DNA of 33,750 nt. Source: Candidatus Binatota bacterium. Its GTDB lineage: Bacteria; Desulfobacterota; Binatia; UBA1149; CAITLU01. The stretch covers positions 1 to 33,750 of the forward strand of contig JAJRWY010000006.1 in NCBI GenBank assembly GCA_024276575.1, read 5' to 3'. Position numbers and translations under genes: made by a program. The first letter of the stretch is position 1. Each line of letters opens with the position of its first letter. The notes below the pieces were generated by a model. That model had not been told where the DNA came from and ran no database searches. It saw only the letters and a program-made list of their open reading frames with translations. Positions 22,303 through 30,986 of the stretch are shown one piece after another.

Positions 22303-23607
22303 TCAGCGTTTCGCTTCGGGTCCGGCCTTCGCACCGGGGCTACCGCGGTAGGCTTGGGCCAGCAACTCGATGGGATGGCGGACCTCGATGCGCAGGCCGG
22401 CCAAGTCCAAGGCGCGGCTGAGTTGCAACATGCAGCCTACGTTCGCTACTGCGATGACTCCCGCCCCGCTTATCCTCGCAAGCTCGGCCTTGCGTGCTCC
22501 GAGCCGGCCGGCCATCGTCCGCTGCTGCAGATTGTAAGTCCCGGCACTACCGCAGCAGATTGAATTTTCGCCCAAGTCCAGCGGCGCCGTGCCGGTGGCC
22601 GCCTCACAGATCGCGCGGGGCGCGGCTTCCACTTTACACCCGTGCAGCAAGTGGCAGGCGTCGTGATAAGCGAGGGCTCCGGCTTTTCCCCCGGCCGTAG
22701 CGCCGGGGGCACGCGGTTTCTCGAATCCCAATTCGACCAATAACTCGCAAATATCGCGGTGGCGCTCGCTGAGCAGTGCCGCCGCCTCCCGGTAATCGGA
22801 ATCGCCGCCGAGAAGCTTCCCGTATTCGCGTAGCTGCGCCCCGCATCCTGCAGCGGTGGAGACCACGAAGTCCACCTCACCTCGTTGTAACGCGCCGGAA
22901 AAGATGTCGACGTTGGCACGCGCTAGCGCCAATGCTTCGCTGCGACGCCCTTCATGCAAGTCCAAAGCTCCGCAACAAACTTGGTCGTGAAGCTCGACGA
23001 TCTCGATGCCGTTGCGTTGCAGCACTTCTACCGCGTCGCGATTGAGCCCCGGCATCGCGCGGTCGGCAATGCAGCCGCGAAGCAGGGCTACCCGTGCGCG
23101 CGGATAGGGAGGCTGATGCACGTTGCTGCGCTGTAAGGGGCTTAGTTCCACGCCGTTGCTGCTCGCAGTGCGCCCCGGCAGCAGGGAGAAAAACGGAATG
23201 CGCCGCCTAAGCCGACGTAGCCCCAGCGAATCCACCACCCGCGCCGCCTTCAGTCCTACGTCGAAGATTCGTGTGTTGCCGTGCAAGCGCCGCGAGAACT
23301 TCCGCCAGAGCTCCGAGCGCCGCTTACTGGCGGCCAGTCTCGGCCTGAACTCGTCGATGCGTCGCGAATAGTCTACTCCGGAGGGGCACGCGCTTTCACA
23401 GGCGCGGCAGCCGAGGCAAGTTTCGAGATGGCCCGCGGCTTCGTCGTCGAAGGCGAGTTCCCCGGCTCCGATCGCTTCCATTATGTAGATCCGGCCGCGT
23501 GGCGATGCGGCTTCGCTGCCGGAAATCTTGTAGGTAGGGCAGGTGTCGAGACACAGTCCGCAGTGTACGCAGGGGAGTCCGAGTTCGAGGCCGTCACCGA
23601 ATTCCAC
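22303..23607 (-). CDS. glcF: Glycolate oxidase iron-sulfur subunit
   Basis: The product is 434 residues with two [4Fe-4S] ferredoxin clusters: C13, C16, C19 and C23 (CVHCGLCLDTCP), and C64, C67, C70 and C74 (CLGCRACESACP). Two cysteine-rich CCG domains follow (CCGALDLHEG and CCGSAGTYNLQ, family PF02754). GlcF carries electrons from the flavin subunits GlcD/GlcE to the respiratory chain. It is last of glcD-glcE-glcF, with its start three bases from the glcE stop. Confidence 0.93.
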   Translation of the reverse strand: MEFGDGLELGLPCVHCGLCLDTCPTYKISGSEAASPRGRIYIMEAIGAGELAFDDEAAGHLETCLGCRACESACPSGVDYSRRIDEFRPRLAASKRRSELWRKFSRRLHGNTRIFDVGLKAARVVDSLGLRRLRRRIPFFSLLPGRTASSNGVELSPLQRSNVHQPPYPRARVALLRGCIADRAMPGLNRDAVEVLQRNGIEIVELHDQVCCGALDLHEGRRSEALALARANVDIFSGALQRGEVDFVVSTAAGCGAQLREYGKLLGGDSDYREAAALLSERHRDICELLVELGFEKPRAPGATAGGKAGALAYHDACHLLHGCKVEAAPRAICEAATGTAPLDLGENSICCGSAGTYNLQQRTMAGRLGARKAELARISGAGVIAVANVGCMLQLSRALDLAGLRIEVRHPIELLAQAYRGSPGAKAGPEAKR

Positions 23608-23610
23608 GCT

Positions 23611-24885
23611 TCAGATACCTCCCACGAAGCGGCCGGGCGAGAGTATGCGAGCGGGATCGAAGCGTTGTTTCAAACCTTGCATGAGCGACAGCCCGGCGGG
23701 CCGACGGCCCCAAACGTCGCGCCCCTGCTTGAACTCTGGCGGCACTTTTTCGACGACGAAGTCGGCCCAGGCCGCGCGGGCGTCGGGATCTTGGCAAACG
23801 AGGTCGAGACAGCGCCGGCAAGCCTCGATCGCCGGCGAAATCTGCCCGGCAGAGCCGGCCGGAAGTGAAACTCGCACTAAGCCCACTCCGAGATGGCCGC
23901 CGATGGAGAGTTCGCCAACGCTCATAGCCAGCTCAGATGCAAGAGCGGCGGCGAATCGCGCGCAGCATGCGGGTGGCAACGACACTTTCAGAACCATCGC
24001 TGCATCCGGCTCGGCGTGGACTGGGCTCCACCACTGATCGGCGCTCTCGCCGATCTCGCGGCCGAGCAGCTCTTCAGCCATCCCGGCCTGGTACGCGACT
24101 TCGTGTTCACTGCCTTCGACGCGTAAGGCCATGGTCCACGACTGCTGCCCCGCAAACATGTCGGCGGAGAAGTCGGCGGCGGCCAGCGGGAGTTTACTCG
24201 ACAACAAGCGGGCGCGTGCGCCGTCAAGTTGAGCTTCATCGTCGAACTCGAACAATAAAGTGGCGGCCTGCTCGGGCAGCGGATGGGTGCGAAAGGTTAC
24301 TTCGGTAATTATCGCCAAGCTGCCCCAAGAGCCGGTGAATAAGCGTGGTAGATCGTAACCCGCAACGTTCTTGACCACTTCCGCTCCACACTGATAACGC
24401 CTCAGTTGTCCGTCCACCACCGCCATACCGAGCACTAGGTCGCGGCAACTGCCGTAAGCATGGCGTAGTCCACCGCAAGCGTTGGAGGCCACCAATCCTC
24501 CGGCGGTGGCGCGTTCAGGATGTGGAGGGTCGAGGCACAAGCGTTGCCCTGCCGCTGCCAGGGCGCGGTTGATGCGGGCCAGGGAAACGCCGGCATCGAC
24601 ACTTACCGTCATATCGGCAGGACGGCGTTCGAGCTTGGTCGCCAGTCCGGTCATCAGCAGGCGGATGTGGAAAGCCTCGGGGATGTTGCCGGGCAGGCCG
24701 GAAGTGGCGCCGCCCACGGGAATGATTCCGAGGCCCTCACGGCGAGCCTCTTCGAGCGCGGCGCTCAGGTGGTCGGGACTGCGCGGAGTGATGACCGCTT
24801 GGGGAGCGACGCCGTCCACAGCGTCCACTTCACGGCCGGGCCGCAACTGTCCCGGACCCAGCGAAGCGAAGGCCGCGGCGTTCAT
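23611..24885 (-). CDS. glcE: Glycolate oxidase FAD-binding subunit
   Basis: This is a FAD-linked oxidase domain protein of about 425 residues. The PP-loop is PVGGATSGLPGNIPEAFH; SVDAGVSLARIN, ASNACGGLRHAYGSCRDLVLG and VKNVAGYDLPRLFTGSWGSLAIITEVTF are the usual GlcE landmarks. The start is uncertain: ATG 24885 is used here, but the frame extends to a GTG at 24915, three bases after the glcD stop, which would add ten residues (MQHRRKSSLN); neither has a clear Shine-Dalgarno sequence. It acts with GlcD and GlcF to oxidise glycolate (or D-lactate) to glyoxylate. Confidence 0.9.
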   Translation of the reverse strand: MNAAAFASLGPGQLRPGREVDAVDGVAPQAVITPRSPDHLSAALEEARREGLGIIPVGGATSGLPGNIPEAFHIRLLMTGLATKLERRPADMTVSVDAGVSLARINRALAAAGQRLCLDPPHPERATAGGLVASNACGGLRHAYGSCRDLVLGMAVVDGQLRRYQCGAEVVKNVAGYDLPRLFTGSWGSLAIITEVTFRTHPLPEQAATLLFEFDDEAQLDGARARLLSSKLPLAAADFSADMFAGQQSWTMALRVEGSEHEVAYQAGMAEELLGREIGESADQWWSPVHAEPDAAMVLKVSLPPACCARFAAALASELAMSVGELSIGGHLGVGLVRVSLPAGSAGQISPAIEACRRCLDLVCQDPDARAAWADFVVEKVPPEFKQGRDVWGRRPAGLSLMQGLKQRFDPARILSPGRFVGGI

Positions 24886-24918
24886 GTTCAACGAAGACTT
24901 GCGTCGATGCTGCACGCT

Positions 24919-26346
24919 TCAGCCCCCGCCTCGCGGACCGGGCCGCTTCACTTCCATGCAACTACGATCGCTCGGCAATACCTTATGGGGGTTGCAGAGG
25001 CCGCTCGGATTGAACACCGCCCGCAGGTCGGCCATCGCCTGCAGCGCCTCCTGATCGAAGGCTTGCGACATCAAGGCGATCTTTTCCACTCCGATTCCGT
25101 GTTCGCCGCTTACCGAGCCGCCGAGATCGAGGCAGGCGCCGAGGATTTCGTTACCCGCCATGATTACATGCTCGACCTGGCTCTGATCCTTGTCGTCGTA
25201 AAGAATCAAGGGGTGCACGTTGCCGTCGCCGGCGTGCATCAAGGTCGCGATACGCAACGAGTGACGTTGGGAGACCTCGGCGATGATCTCGACGATCTCG
25301 GGCAAGCGGCTGCGCGGGACTACACCGTCTTGAGTGCAGTAGGCCGGGGTCAGGCGCCCCATCGCGCCGAAAGCGCGCTTGCGAGACTTCCACAGCAACG
25401 CTCTTTCTTCCTCGTCAGCCGCACGCCGTACTTCACTGGCCCCTTGTCCTTCGCATGCCTGGACCACCCGCACGCAGGCCGCGTCGAGGCCGGCTTCGAG
25501 TCCATCGAGTTCCACTATCAAGACCGCCCCGGCGTCGTCGGGAAAACCGAAGCCGTATGCGGCTTCGACGGCCTCTATGACCATCGCGTCCATCATCTCC
25601 ATAGCCGCTGGAAGCAGGCCCGCGGCGATGATGTCGGAGACTGCACGGCTGGCTTCGAGCACGCCCGGAAATACCGCCAGTAAGGTCGCCACCGCCTCGG
25701 GCTTCTTCAAGAGTTTTACGATTGCCGCAGTGATCACTCCCAGCGTGCCTTCGGATCCGGTGACGATACCGAGCAAATCGTATCCCACCTGCTCTCCGTT
25801 GTTCTCGATACGCAGTAGCTCGCCATCGGGCAGCACCATCTCCAGACCGAGCACATGGTTCAGCGTTACACCGTACTTCAGTGTGTGCGGGCCGCCGGAG
25901 TTTTCGGCAACGTTGCCGCCGATAGTGCATGCCGACTGGCTTGAGGGATCAGGGGCGTAGTAGTAGCCGTGTTCCGCCACCGCGCGGCTGATTTCTAGGT
26001 TGACGACGCCGGCTTCGACTTCGGCCCGGGCATTGTCGAGGTCGATGCTACGGATGCGCCGCATGCGGCTGCTTCCAACCATTACCGGGATGCCGGCGGG
26101 TAGGCAGCCCCCGCTTACTCCGGTGCCGGCACCGCGCGGCACGAAAGGGATGCCGGCGCCGTGCAGTTCGCACAGCACCCTTCGGACTTCATCGGTGGAG
26201 CCGGGCAGCAGCACCAACTCGGGTTTGGCCTTCTCCAGGGTGTAGCCGTCGCACTCGTAGACTTTGAGTGCAGCCGCGCCTTCGACCATGCCTTCGGGAC
26301 CGACAATGTCGCGCAGCCTCTTCTTGATCGCGGTGTCTAGGAGCAT
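24919..26346 (-). CDS. glcD: Glycolate oxidase catalytic subunit
   Basis: This 475-residue FAD-linked oxidase of the GlcD/DLD family has PFVPRGAGTGVSGGCLP (FAD PP-loop), DPSSQSACTIGGNVAENSGG, VTGSEGTLGVITAAIVKLL, HAGDGNVHPLILYD (metal/substrate histidines) and GGSVSGEHGIGVEK near the C-terminus. It oxidises glycolate at the membrane. It is the first gene of glcDEF on the minus strand and divergent from the coiled-coil gene at 26463. Together with the HAD phosphatase in the window, a phosphoglycolate to glycolate to glyoxylate salvage route is plausible. Confidence 0.95.
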   Translation of the reverse strand: MLLDTAIKKRLRDIVGPEGMVEGAAALKVYECDGYTLEKAKPELVLLPGSTDEVRRVLCELHGAGIPFVPRGAGTGVSGGCLPAGIPVMVGSSRMRRIRSIDLDNARAEVEAGVVNLEISRAVAEHGYYYAPDPSSQSACTIGGNVAENSGGPHTLKYGVTLNHVLGLEMVLPDGELLRIENNGEQVGYDLLGIVTGSEGTLGVITAAIVKLLKKPEAVATLLAVFPGVLEASRAVSDIIAAGLLPAAMEMMDAMVIEAVEAAYGFGFPDDAGAVLIVELDGLEAGLDAACVRVVQACEGQGASEVRRAADEEERALLWKSRKRAFGAMGRLTPAYCTQDGVVPRSRLPEIVEIIAEVSQRHSLRIATLMHAGDGNVHPLILYDDKDQSQVEHVIMAGNEILGACLDLGGSVSGEHGIGVEKIALMSQAFDQEALQAMADLRAVFNPSGLCNPHKVLPSDRSCMEVKRPGPRGGG

Positions 26347-26462
26347 CAGCGCAACATAGGGTGGTTCGATTCACTTTTCGAGGGTGGAGTGTGCCGCGCC
26401 CAAGTAGAGTATCTTCGCCTGCCCCGGTTTCCCCTGCAGGGACTTCGCGGTATCGTTGACAT

Positions 26463-27176
26463 GTGAAGAACGACAGCGTCCGTCCGGCGGTCGTAGCCTT
26501 GGCCTTAGGCGTGCTGGCGGCCGCGATCGTGGTCATCGTGGTCATGGAATCGCGGCAGCCGGATCGGCAGTCCGATACTCGAGCACTCTTGACGGCCGGG
26601 TCTACTCCGTTCGATTCCTCAGTTGCTGGGAAAGAGGCGGGCACGTCGCCCGCTGCGACATCCGCCGCTGCCGTACATGCGGCGAAAAGTGCGACGGGAA
26701 AGCGTGCGCCGCACATGCCTTCCGAACCCGTGCCTTACATCGAAGGCTTGGTATATGGCGACATCGATCTACGTGAAGCCCGTGAACTGATGCCCGGCAA
26801 CCTCTTCTGGCGTCTGGGCAGCCCCACCAAGGACGAGGAGGTTCTGGCCGCTCGTGAGGAAGAACGCAAGCGGCGCAACGAAGAGTACGGCCGTGTGCTA
26901 TCGGGCGATGCCAGTGAAGACGAAGTGCGGGCCTACTACGACTACCGAAGGCGGCTCTCCGGAGATTACTTCGAGTTTGCCGAGTTCATGTATCGTCGCC
27001 ACAAGGACAATCCCTCCGGCAAATTCACCGGAATGCTCGAGCTTGCCATGAAGATGCACGCGGCGAAACTGGCCGAACTCCCGCGGGAGGAAGAAGAGGC
27101 ACTACAGCGTAGCCGTGAACGCGCCAAGGCTCGCGAGGAGTGGCGGCGTCAACAGGAGGAGTTCGGACAACCCTGA
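26463..27176 (+). CDS. Membrane-anchored coiled-coil protein, unknown
   Basis: The product is 237 residues. An N-terminal TM anchor (VVALALGVLAAAIVVIVVM, about residues 10-28) is followed by an Ala/Ser/Thr-rich linker to about residue 85 and then a charged domain. PVPYIEGLVYGDIDLREARELMPG is followed by long Glu/Arg-rich helices (EVLAAREEERKRRNEEYGR; LPREEEEALQRSRERAKA). No known domain is recognised. The start is GTG at 26463, directly after an ATG that runs into TGA. It is divergent from glcD and unrelated to glycolate metabolism as far as can be seen. Confidence 0.75.
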   Translation: MKNDSVRPAVVALALGVLAAAIVVIVVMESRQPDRQSDTRALLTAGSTPFDSSVAGKEAGTSPAATSAAAVHAAKSATGKRAPHMPSEPVPYIEGLVYGDIDLREARELMPGNLFWRLGSPTKDEEVLAAREEERKRRNEEYGRVLSGDASEDEVRAYYDYRRRLSGDYFEFAEFMYRRHKDNPSGKFTGMLELAMKMHAAKLAELPREEEEALQRSRERAKAREEWRRQQEEFGQP

Positions 27177-27240
27177 GGAAGGTAGGGAAGGCGGCACCGC
27201 GTCGCTGCAGAAACCAATAGCTTCGAGTGCGGACTAGCCG

Positions 27241-27318
27241 TGGACGTGCCAAGGCTTGCGCCAAGGTTTCATGAATCATGCAGGTTAATTGACGGCGGCG
27301 AGATTCGATGAATAACGC
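27241..27318 (+). repeat. Dispersed repeat, degenerate copies E
   Basis: The tail block occurs twice: GGTTTCATGAATCATGCAGG and, 46 bases on, GATTCGATGAATAACGCAGG. Both match the GAGGTTTCACGAATAATGCGG tail of copy B. The second ends next to the stop codon of the minus-strand ankyrin gene. Confidence 0.65.
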
Positions 27319-27322
27319 AGGC

Positions 27323-28159
27323 TCAGGGGCCGGCAGGTACCTTGCCGGCAGGTTCGCCGCTATCGGTAGTGCCTAGGGTAGCGTCCGGCTCGACCGCTAT
27401 TTCAGAGGGCGGTGGCGCTTCACCCAGGTTGCGACAGAAAGCCGAATCTTCGGATGCTCTCTGGGCCGCGGTCCGCCCTTCCTGGTCGGTCAAGGAAGGA
27501 TCCGCGCCTTTTTCGAACAGGAGCCGTGCTATTTCCTCGTGCCCTTTGTTGCAGGCACCCATCAAGGGAGTATCCCCGTATCGGTCTTGCGTGTTGACCT
27601 CGGCGCCGGCCTCCAGCAACCGTTTCACGGTCTCCAAGTCGCCGCCGAGCACGGCGTTGTAGAGCGGGGATTGCCCCTGCTCATCCTTGTGATTCACCTC
27701 GGCGCCTTGTTCGATCAAGTAGTCGACTAGCTTGAATTCCCCGAGAGACGCCGCATCTGCGAGCGCAGTACGGCCGCGTGCATCGGGCTCATCGACATCA
27801 AGTCCGATGCCGTGTAAGTAACTCAGCAACTCCAGGCTCCTGCCGTCGCGTACAGCCATCAAGAGTGCCGAACGGCCGACCTCGTCTTTGGCCTTGGTAT
27901 CCACCCCTTTCTCTACGCACAGTTTCAGCATGCGCAGATCGGCGCGGCGAGCCGCATCAAAGTAGCGGTCGAGCAACGTGAAGGGTGCGGGATCCGGTGC
28001 GCCGGGTTTGGGGAAAAGCGACAGGGACGATGAAGCCGCAGGGGTAGCCGGCTGCGCGCCGGCGATTCCTGCGCCGGTGACCAACAGTACTGTGGAAAAC
28101 AGTACTGTGGAAAACACCACTGTGGCCGTACGGCTACTGGGGAAAACGCAAGTCTGCAT
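27323..28159 (-). CDS. Exported ankyrin-repeat protein
   Basis: The start chosen is ATG 28159 (278 residues), because a good signal peptide follows at once (MQTCVFPSSRTATVVFSTVL, cleavage near GIAGAQ); the frame extends 22 codons further upstream without signal character. Residues about 60-235 contain five to six ankyrin repeats with the TPLxxAxxxGxxEIVxxLLExGADxN consensus (for example GDTPLMGACNKGHEEIARLL). Ankyrin stacks bind proteins. Export points to a periplasmic partner, which is not identifiable here. The C-terminal 40 residues are Pro/Glu-rich and variable. Confidence 0.85.
   Translation of the reverse strand: MQTCVFPSSRTATVVFSTVLFSTVLLVTGAGIAGAQPATPAASSSLSLFPKPGAPDPAPFTLLDRYFDAARRADLRMLKLCVEKGVDTKAKDEVGRSALLMAVRDGRSLELLSYLHGIGLDVDEPDARGRTALADAASLGEFKLVDYLIEQGAEVNHKDEQGQSPLYNAVLGGDLETVKRLLEAGAEVNTQDRYGDTPLMGACNKGHEEIARLLFEKGADPSLTDQEGRTAAQRASEDSAFCRNLGEAPPPSEIAVEPDATLGTTDSGEPAGKVPAGP
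28082..28112 (-). repeat. 15-bp tandem duplication in a signal peptide
   Basis: CAGTACTGTGGAAAA occurs twice in tandem and begins a third diverged unit; it encodes VFSTVL-FSTVL in the hydrophobic core of the ankyrin protein's signal peptide. The duplication lengthens the core without changing frame. Confidence 0.75.
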
Positions 28160-28263
28160 GGCGTGCCGGAGTGCGAGTGCAGGTGCGGAACCGGGCCGTG
28201 CTACGTGTACTGCCGGGTTCCGCACTTACTACTCGTTTCGCGGTTAGCTCGTCACGAGGCGCA

Positions 28264-29580
28264 CTACAGTGCCGCCGAGACGAGTGCGTTGACGATGACC
28301 ATTCCCGGATCTTCGTTGTTGTAGTTGTTCTGTTTCTCCACGATACGGCTGCGCGAGCCATAGTTGATCCACTTGTCGAAGAACTTATCGAAGGGTTTCC
28401 ACCCCGACGTGCACTTCCAGCTTTGCCACGGCTCCCAGAAGTACTCGTACCACCGCTTCTTACGAATCGACTTACACGCATGGCTGCCGATGAAGGTTAT
28501 GATCGACGAGCAATGACTATCGTTTAGCGGACGGTGCCAGGGGATGTGGTAGCTGAAGTTCGAGTACTTTTTCATCTCTTTGACGAGATTGGCCTGGTCG
28601 CTACGCCAGTACGAGAGAATCGTCGACTTGTTCATGTTCGGGTAAAAGCGCTCGTAGGAGAAACGCGAGAAGTTATAGTCGCTCGAGTAGCCCGTGTAGG
28701 CGTGGTAGTCACTCGGGAATTCCACGGCCAAGGCCTTGACGGTCGAGCCGAAATCCGACGGATCGAAGCTTGCGGGGAACACACCGTACAGGGAGGGCAA
28801 GTTCCACGCTGACTCGATCTGCTTGTGCAGGCGCCACGATTTGTAACTCGAATTGGGAGCGGGAAAGAGTGGCCCCGAGTCGTTGAGCGAGTAGCCGCGC
28901 GACGGGTTCAGCGTGCGGCGCATCACATGGTACTGAGTTGCGGTACCCACCCCGCCGGCGCTGAAGCCGGTTACGAGCAGTTTGCCGATGTTGGGGAAAC
29001 GTCCGTGCAGGAAGCCGGCGGCAGCAACGGTGTTGTTGTAGCCGTTGTGGCGCCAGGTCAGCGGGGGGTTTCCACCGCTGCTGTCGTAGTAGGTACGCGT
29101 GGCGTTGCCCGTGTGCACGTCGCCGGTGCAGTAAGGCATGTAGACCATGTCCCAACCATTGGTCGCGATGTAATCCTTCGAGCGAAACGGTAAGCCGGGG
29201 TCGGCGCCGTTGACGATGGGCGAGACGTACTTAGGCATCATGCCGTAGATGTAGTCGTCGGGTAGCCCGTTGGGGTTGGAGGCTCCGAGCACGCCGGCGC
29301 GCCCGCTACAGGTGTCATAGTCCCAGCATGCACCGCCGCCCTCGAACATCACCACCATGTTGTTCGATGACGGAGAATCGTAGTACCAGAACTTGTACTG
29401 CGAGCCGTTGCCGCACACGGTGCCCGGCAACTCGACACGTACCCAGTTGTAGTTGTTGCCCCCGTTGACGATCAGGTCCACGAGCAATTCCATCTGCGCC
29501 AGTGCGGGGCTTGTCGCAAGCAGCGTACACGTTGCCGCCACGAGCGTGGCCAGACGCAGTCTGCTGTGTTGCTTCCTCAT
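28264..29580 (-). CDS. Secreted pectin-acetylesterase/Notum-like esterase
   Basis: The product is 438 residues from ATG 29580, preceded by GGGAGGG. The signal peptide ends near TSPALAQ. The mature protein follows the pectinacetylesterase/Notum family (PF03283) order: MVVMFEGGGACWDYDTC (oxyanion glycines and Cys), YMPYCTGDVHTGN, the nucleophile GFSAGGVGT, and NDSHCSS, whose His is the likely catalytic base. Many Tyr, Trp, Asn and Cys residues suit an extracellular enzyme. It would cleave O-acyl esters, on polysaccharide or on lipidated or polyester substrates; which cannot be told. Use of the upstream frame to 29727 is rejected because it would bury the signal peptide. Confidence 0.83.
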   Translation of the reverse strand: MRKQHSRLRLATLVAATCTLLATSPALAQMELLVDLIVNGGNNYNWVRVELPGTVCGNGSQYKFWYYDSPSSNNMVVMFEGGGACWDYDTCSGRAGVLGASNPNGLPDDYIYGMMPKYVSPIVNGADPGLPFRSKDYIATNGWDMVYMPYCTGDVHTGNATRTYYDSSGGNPPLTWRHNGYNNTVAAAGFLHGRFPNIGKLLVTGFSAGGVGTATQYHVMRRTLNPSRGYSLNDSGPLFPAPNSSYKSWRLHKQIESAWNLPSLYGVFPASFDPSDFGSTVKALAVEFPSDYHAYTGYSSDYNFSRFSYERFYPNMNKSTILSYWRSDQANLVKEMKKYSNFSYHIPWHRPLNDSHCSSIITFIGSHACKSIRKKRWYEYFWEPWQSWKCTSGWKPFDKFFDKWINYGSRSRIVEKQNNYNNEDPGMVIVNALVSAAL

Positions 29581-29661
29581 GTTCACGTACCCTCCCTTAC
29601 GTCCCAAAAAATGGTCTGTAGTGATTTTTTTACGGCTGCCGATAGGGCATAGCCGAGTGAT

Positions 29662-29690
29662 TTTGTATCGCACCGATTTTAATCCGACAA
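29662..29690 (-). promoter_or_regulatory. Candidate sigma70 promoter for the esterase
   Basis: On the minus strand, TTGTCG, 17 bases, TACAAA lies about 80 bases before the esterase ATG. The -35 and -10 are imperfect matches. Confidence 0.4.
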
Positions 29691-29801
29691 GACCCTGGCG
29701 GATTTTTGTGCGGATGCGCTGCGTCAACGAAAAGTCTTTTGAATCTAGCGAAATTGGCCATGTTTCCGCTACTTAAAGCAGTGGACGGTGGCTTGCGAGC
29801 T

Positions 29802-29829
29802 TTGCTCAGCAGCGCGCGGAGGCTATATT
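29802..29829 (+). promoter_or_regulatory. Candidate sigma70 promoter for the TetR regulator
   Basis: TTGCTC, 16 bases, TATATT lies 150 bases before the TetR start codon. The -10 is good, the -35 moderate. No clear palindromic operator was seen overlapping it. Confidence 0.4.
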
Positions 29830-29979
29830 TTCTGTCCCGGCGTCGCGAATTCCGCTCCCCTTGCTGTTCGCCGCGGCCGCAAGTGGACTCAACAGGCGGT
29901 GTTGAAACAGCCGGGTAGCAGGCTAAGACGGACGGAAACCGGCGGAAACAAAACAGGACAGTGGTGGCGGAAGTACTAA

Positions 29980-30720
29980 GTGGCGCGAAAGAAAGCAGAT
30001 GAGCCGGCAAGCTCGTCCGGCACTGCGGCGAGCGGAACGGTCCCTTCCCAACAGCCTCCCAAGCGTAAACGTGGCCGGCCGCGCGCGATGCCTCTGGAAG
30101 AGCAGCGTGAGAGGATTCTGGATGCGGCCACTCGAGTGTTCGCCAGCGAGGGATTCGACGGTGCCACCAGCGAGCGTATCGCCGAACTGTCCGGCGTCGG
30201 CCGCCCCTCGGTGTACCAGATCTTCGGTTCCAAGAACGATGTATTCATTGCCGCAGTCGACCGGGCGCTGACACGATTGCTCGACCGGATCCGCGTCAGT
30301 CTGGGCTCTACCGAGAATCTACGCGGGCGCAAGCAGGCGCGTTCGAATATCTCTGCCTATTTCGACATGGTCACCGGAGAGCCGGAGCTTCTGCGCATGC
30401 TGCTGCTCGCCGACTCCAGCGGAGACGCTTCCACTCGTGAGTCCGCCAAGGCGATCCGCCAGCGAATGAAGGATGCGGTAGCGGGCTATATTCGCACTAC
30501 CTGGGAGGGCTTCCAGGATCTCGACCCGCGTGATGCCGATCTCGGTGCGGTGTTGATCGCGGCAGCGGTGGAGGCTGCTGCTGTCGTCCATCTGGAGAGG
30601 CCCGATCGCAGCACGCACGAGATCGTGGAGTTCGTATCGGATTTCGTCTGGTCGGGGATCTACGACTTAGCCGTTGGGCACGACGTGCCACCGGGCCGCA
30701 AGGGCGCCGCAAATAAGTGA
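29980..30720 (+). CDS. TetR/AcrR-family transcriptional regulator
   Basis: The product is 246 residues from GTG 29980. A disordered basic N-terminal extension (residues 1-40, with KRKRGRPRAM, AT-hook-like GRPR) precedes the TetR DNA-binding domain at about 42-90: RERILDAATRVFASEGFDGA, then ERIAELSGVGRPSVYQIFGSK. The C-terminal ligand domain is helical and not assignable. TetR proteins are usually ligand-released repressors of themselves and neighbours. Here the candidates are the divergent esterase and the downstream alcohol dehydrogenase. The extra GRPR tail is unusual but not unique. Confidence 0.9.
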   Translation: MARKKADEPASSSGTAASGTVPSQQPPKRKRGRPRAMPLEEQRERILDAATRVFASEGFDGATSERIAELSGVGRPSVYQIFGSKNDVFIAAVDRALTRLLDRIRVSLGSTENLRGRKQARSNISAYFDMVTGEPELLRMLLLADSSGDASTRESAKAIRQRMKDAVAGYIRTTWEGFQDLDPRDADLGAVLIAAAVEAAAVVHLERPDRSTHEIVEFVSDFVWSGIYDLAVGHDVPPGRKGAANK

Positions 30721-30839
30721 CGCTAGTTATGGCCGCCGGGGGGCGTGCGGGACATCCGAGGCGATCGAGGGAGGGAGATGGTGAATAAGAGCTACCCGTC
30801 CCGGATTCTTTTTCGGGCCGCAAGGGCGCCGCAAACAAG
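30693..30839 (+). repeat. Direct repeat of the TetR gene 3' end
   Basis: GGGCCGCAAGGGCGCCGCAA followed by AYAAG occurs at the end of the TetR gene (from about 30694) and again from about 30815, 121 bases on. Both copies are followed by a similar G-rich context. The second lies in non-coding sequence. Confidence 0.75.
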
Positions 30840-30986
30840 CGGCAGTAGTGTTGTGTCCGAGGCGCGTGCGTTCGGCCGAGGGATTGGGAGTCTCCCGCCT
30901 CCTGGCCTCGCTGCCCGCGCCCGCCGGGCTTGAGTCGGGTACGGAGGTGAGGCCTAATCACAGACCGCCACAGGACGGAAGCCATC

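Larger units (their letters stand above)
29581..29979. other. Divergent intergenic region with likely promoters
   Basis: No gene is supported. The stretch is AT-richer than its surroundings and carries candidate promoters in both directions for the esterase (minus) and the TetR gene (plus). Confidence 0.6.

Noticed and set aside
30778-30933. 51-codon ORF after a GGAGGGAG-like sequence in the TetR-ADH gap
   Set aside because: It includes the copied TetR tail and has no conserved features; it is possible but unsupported.
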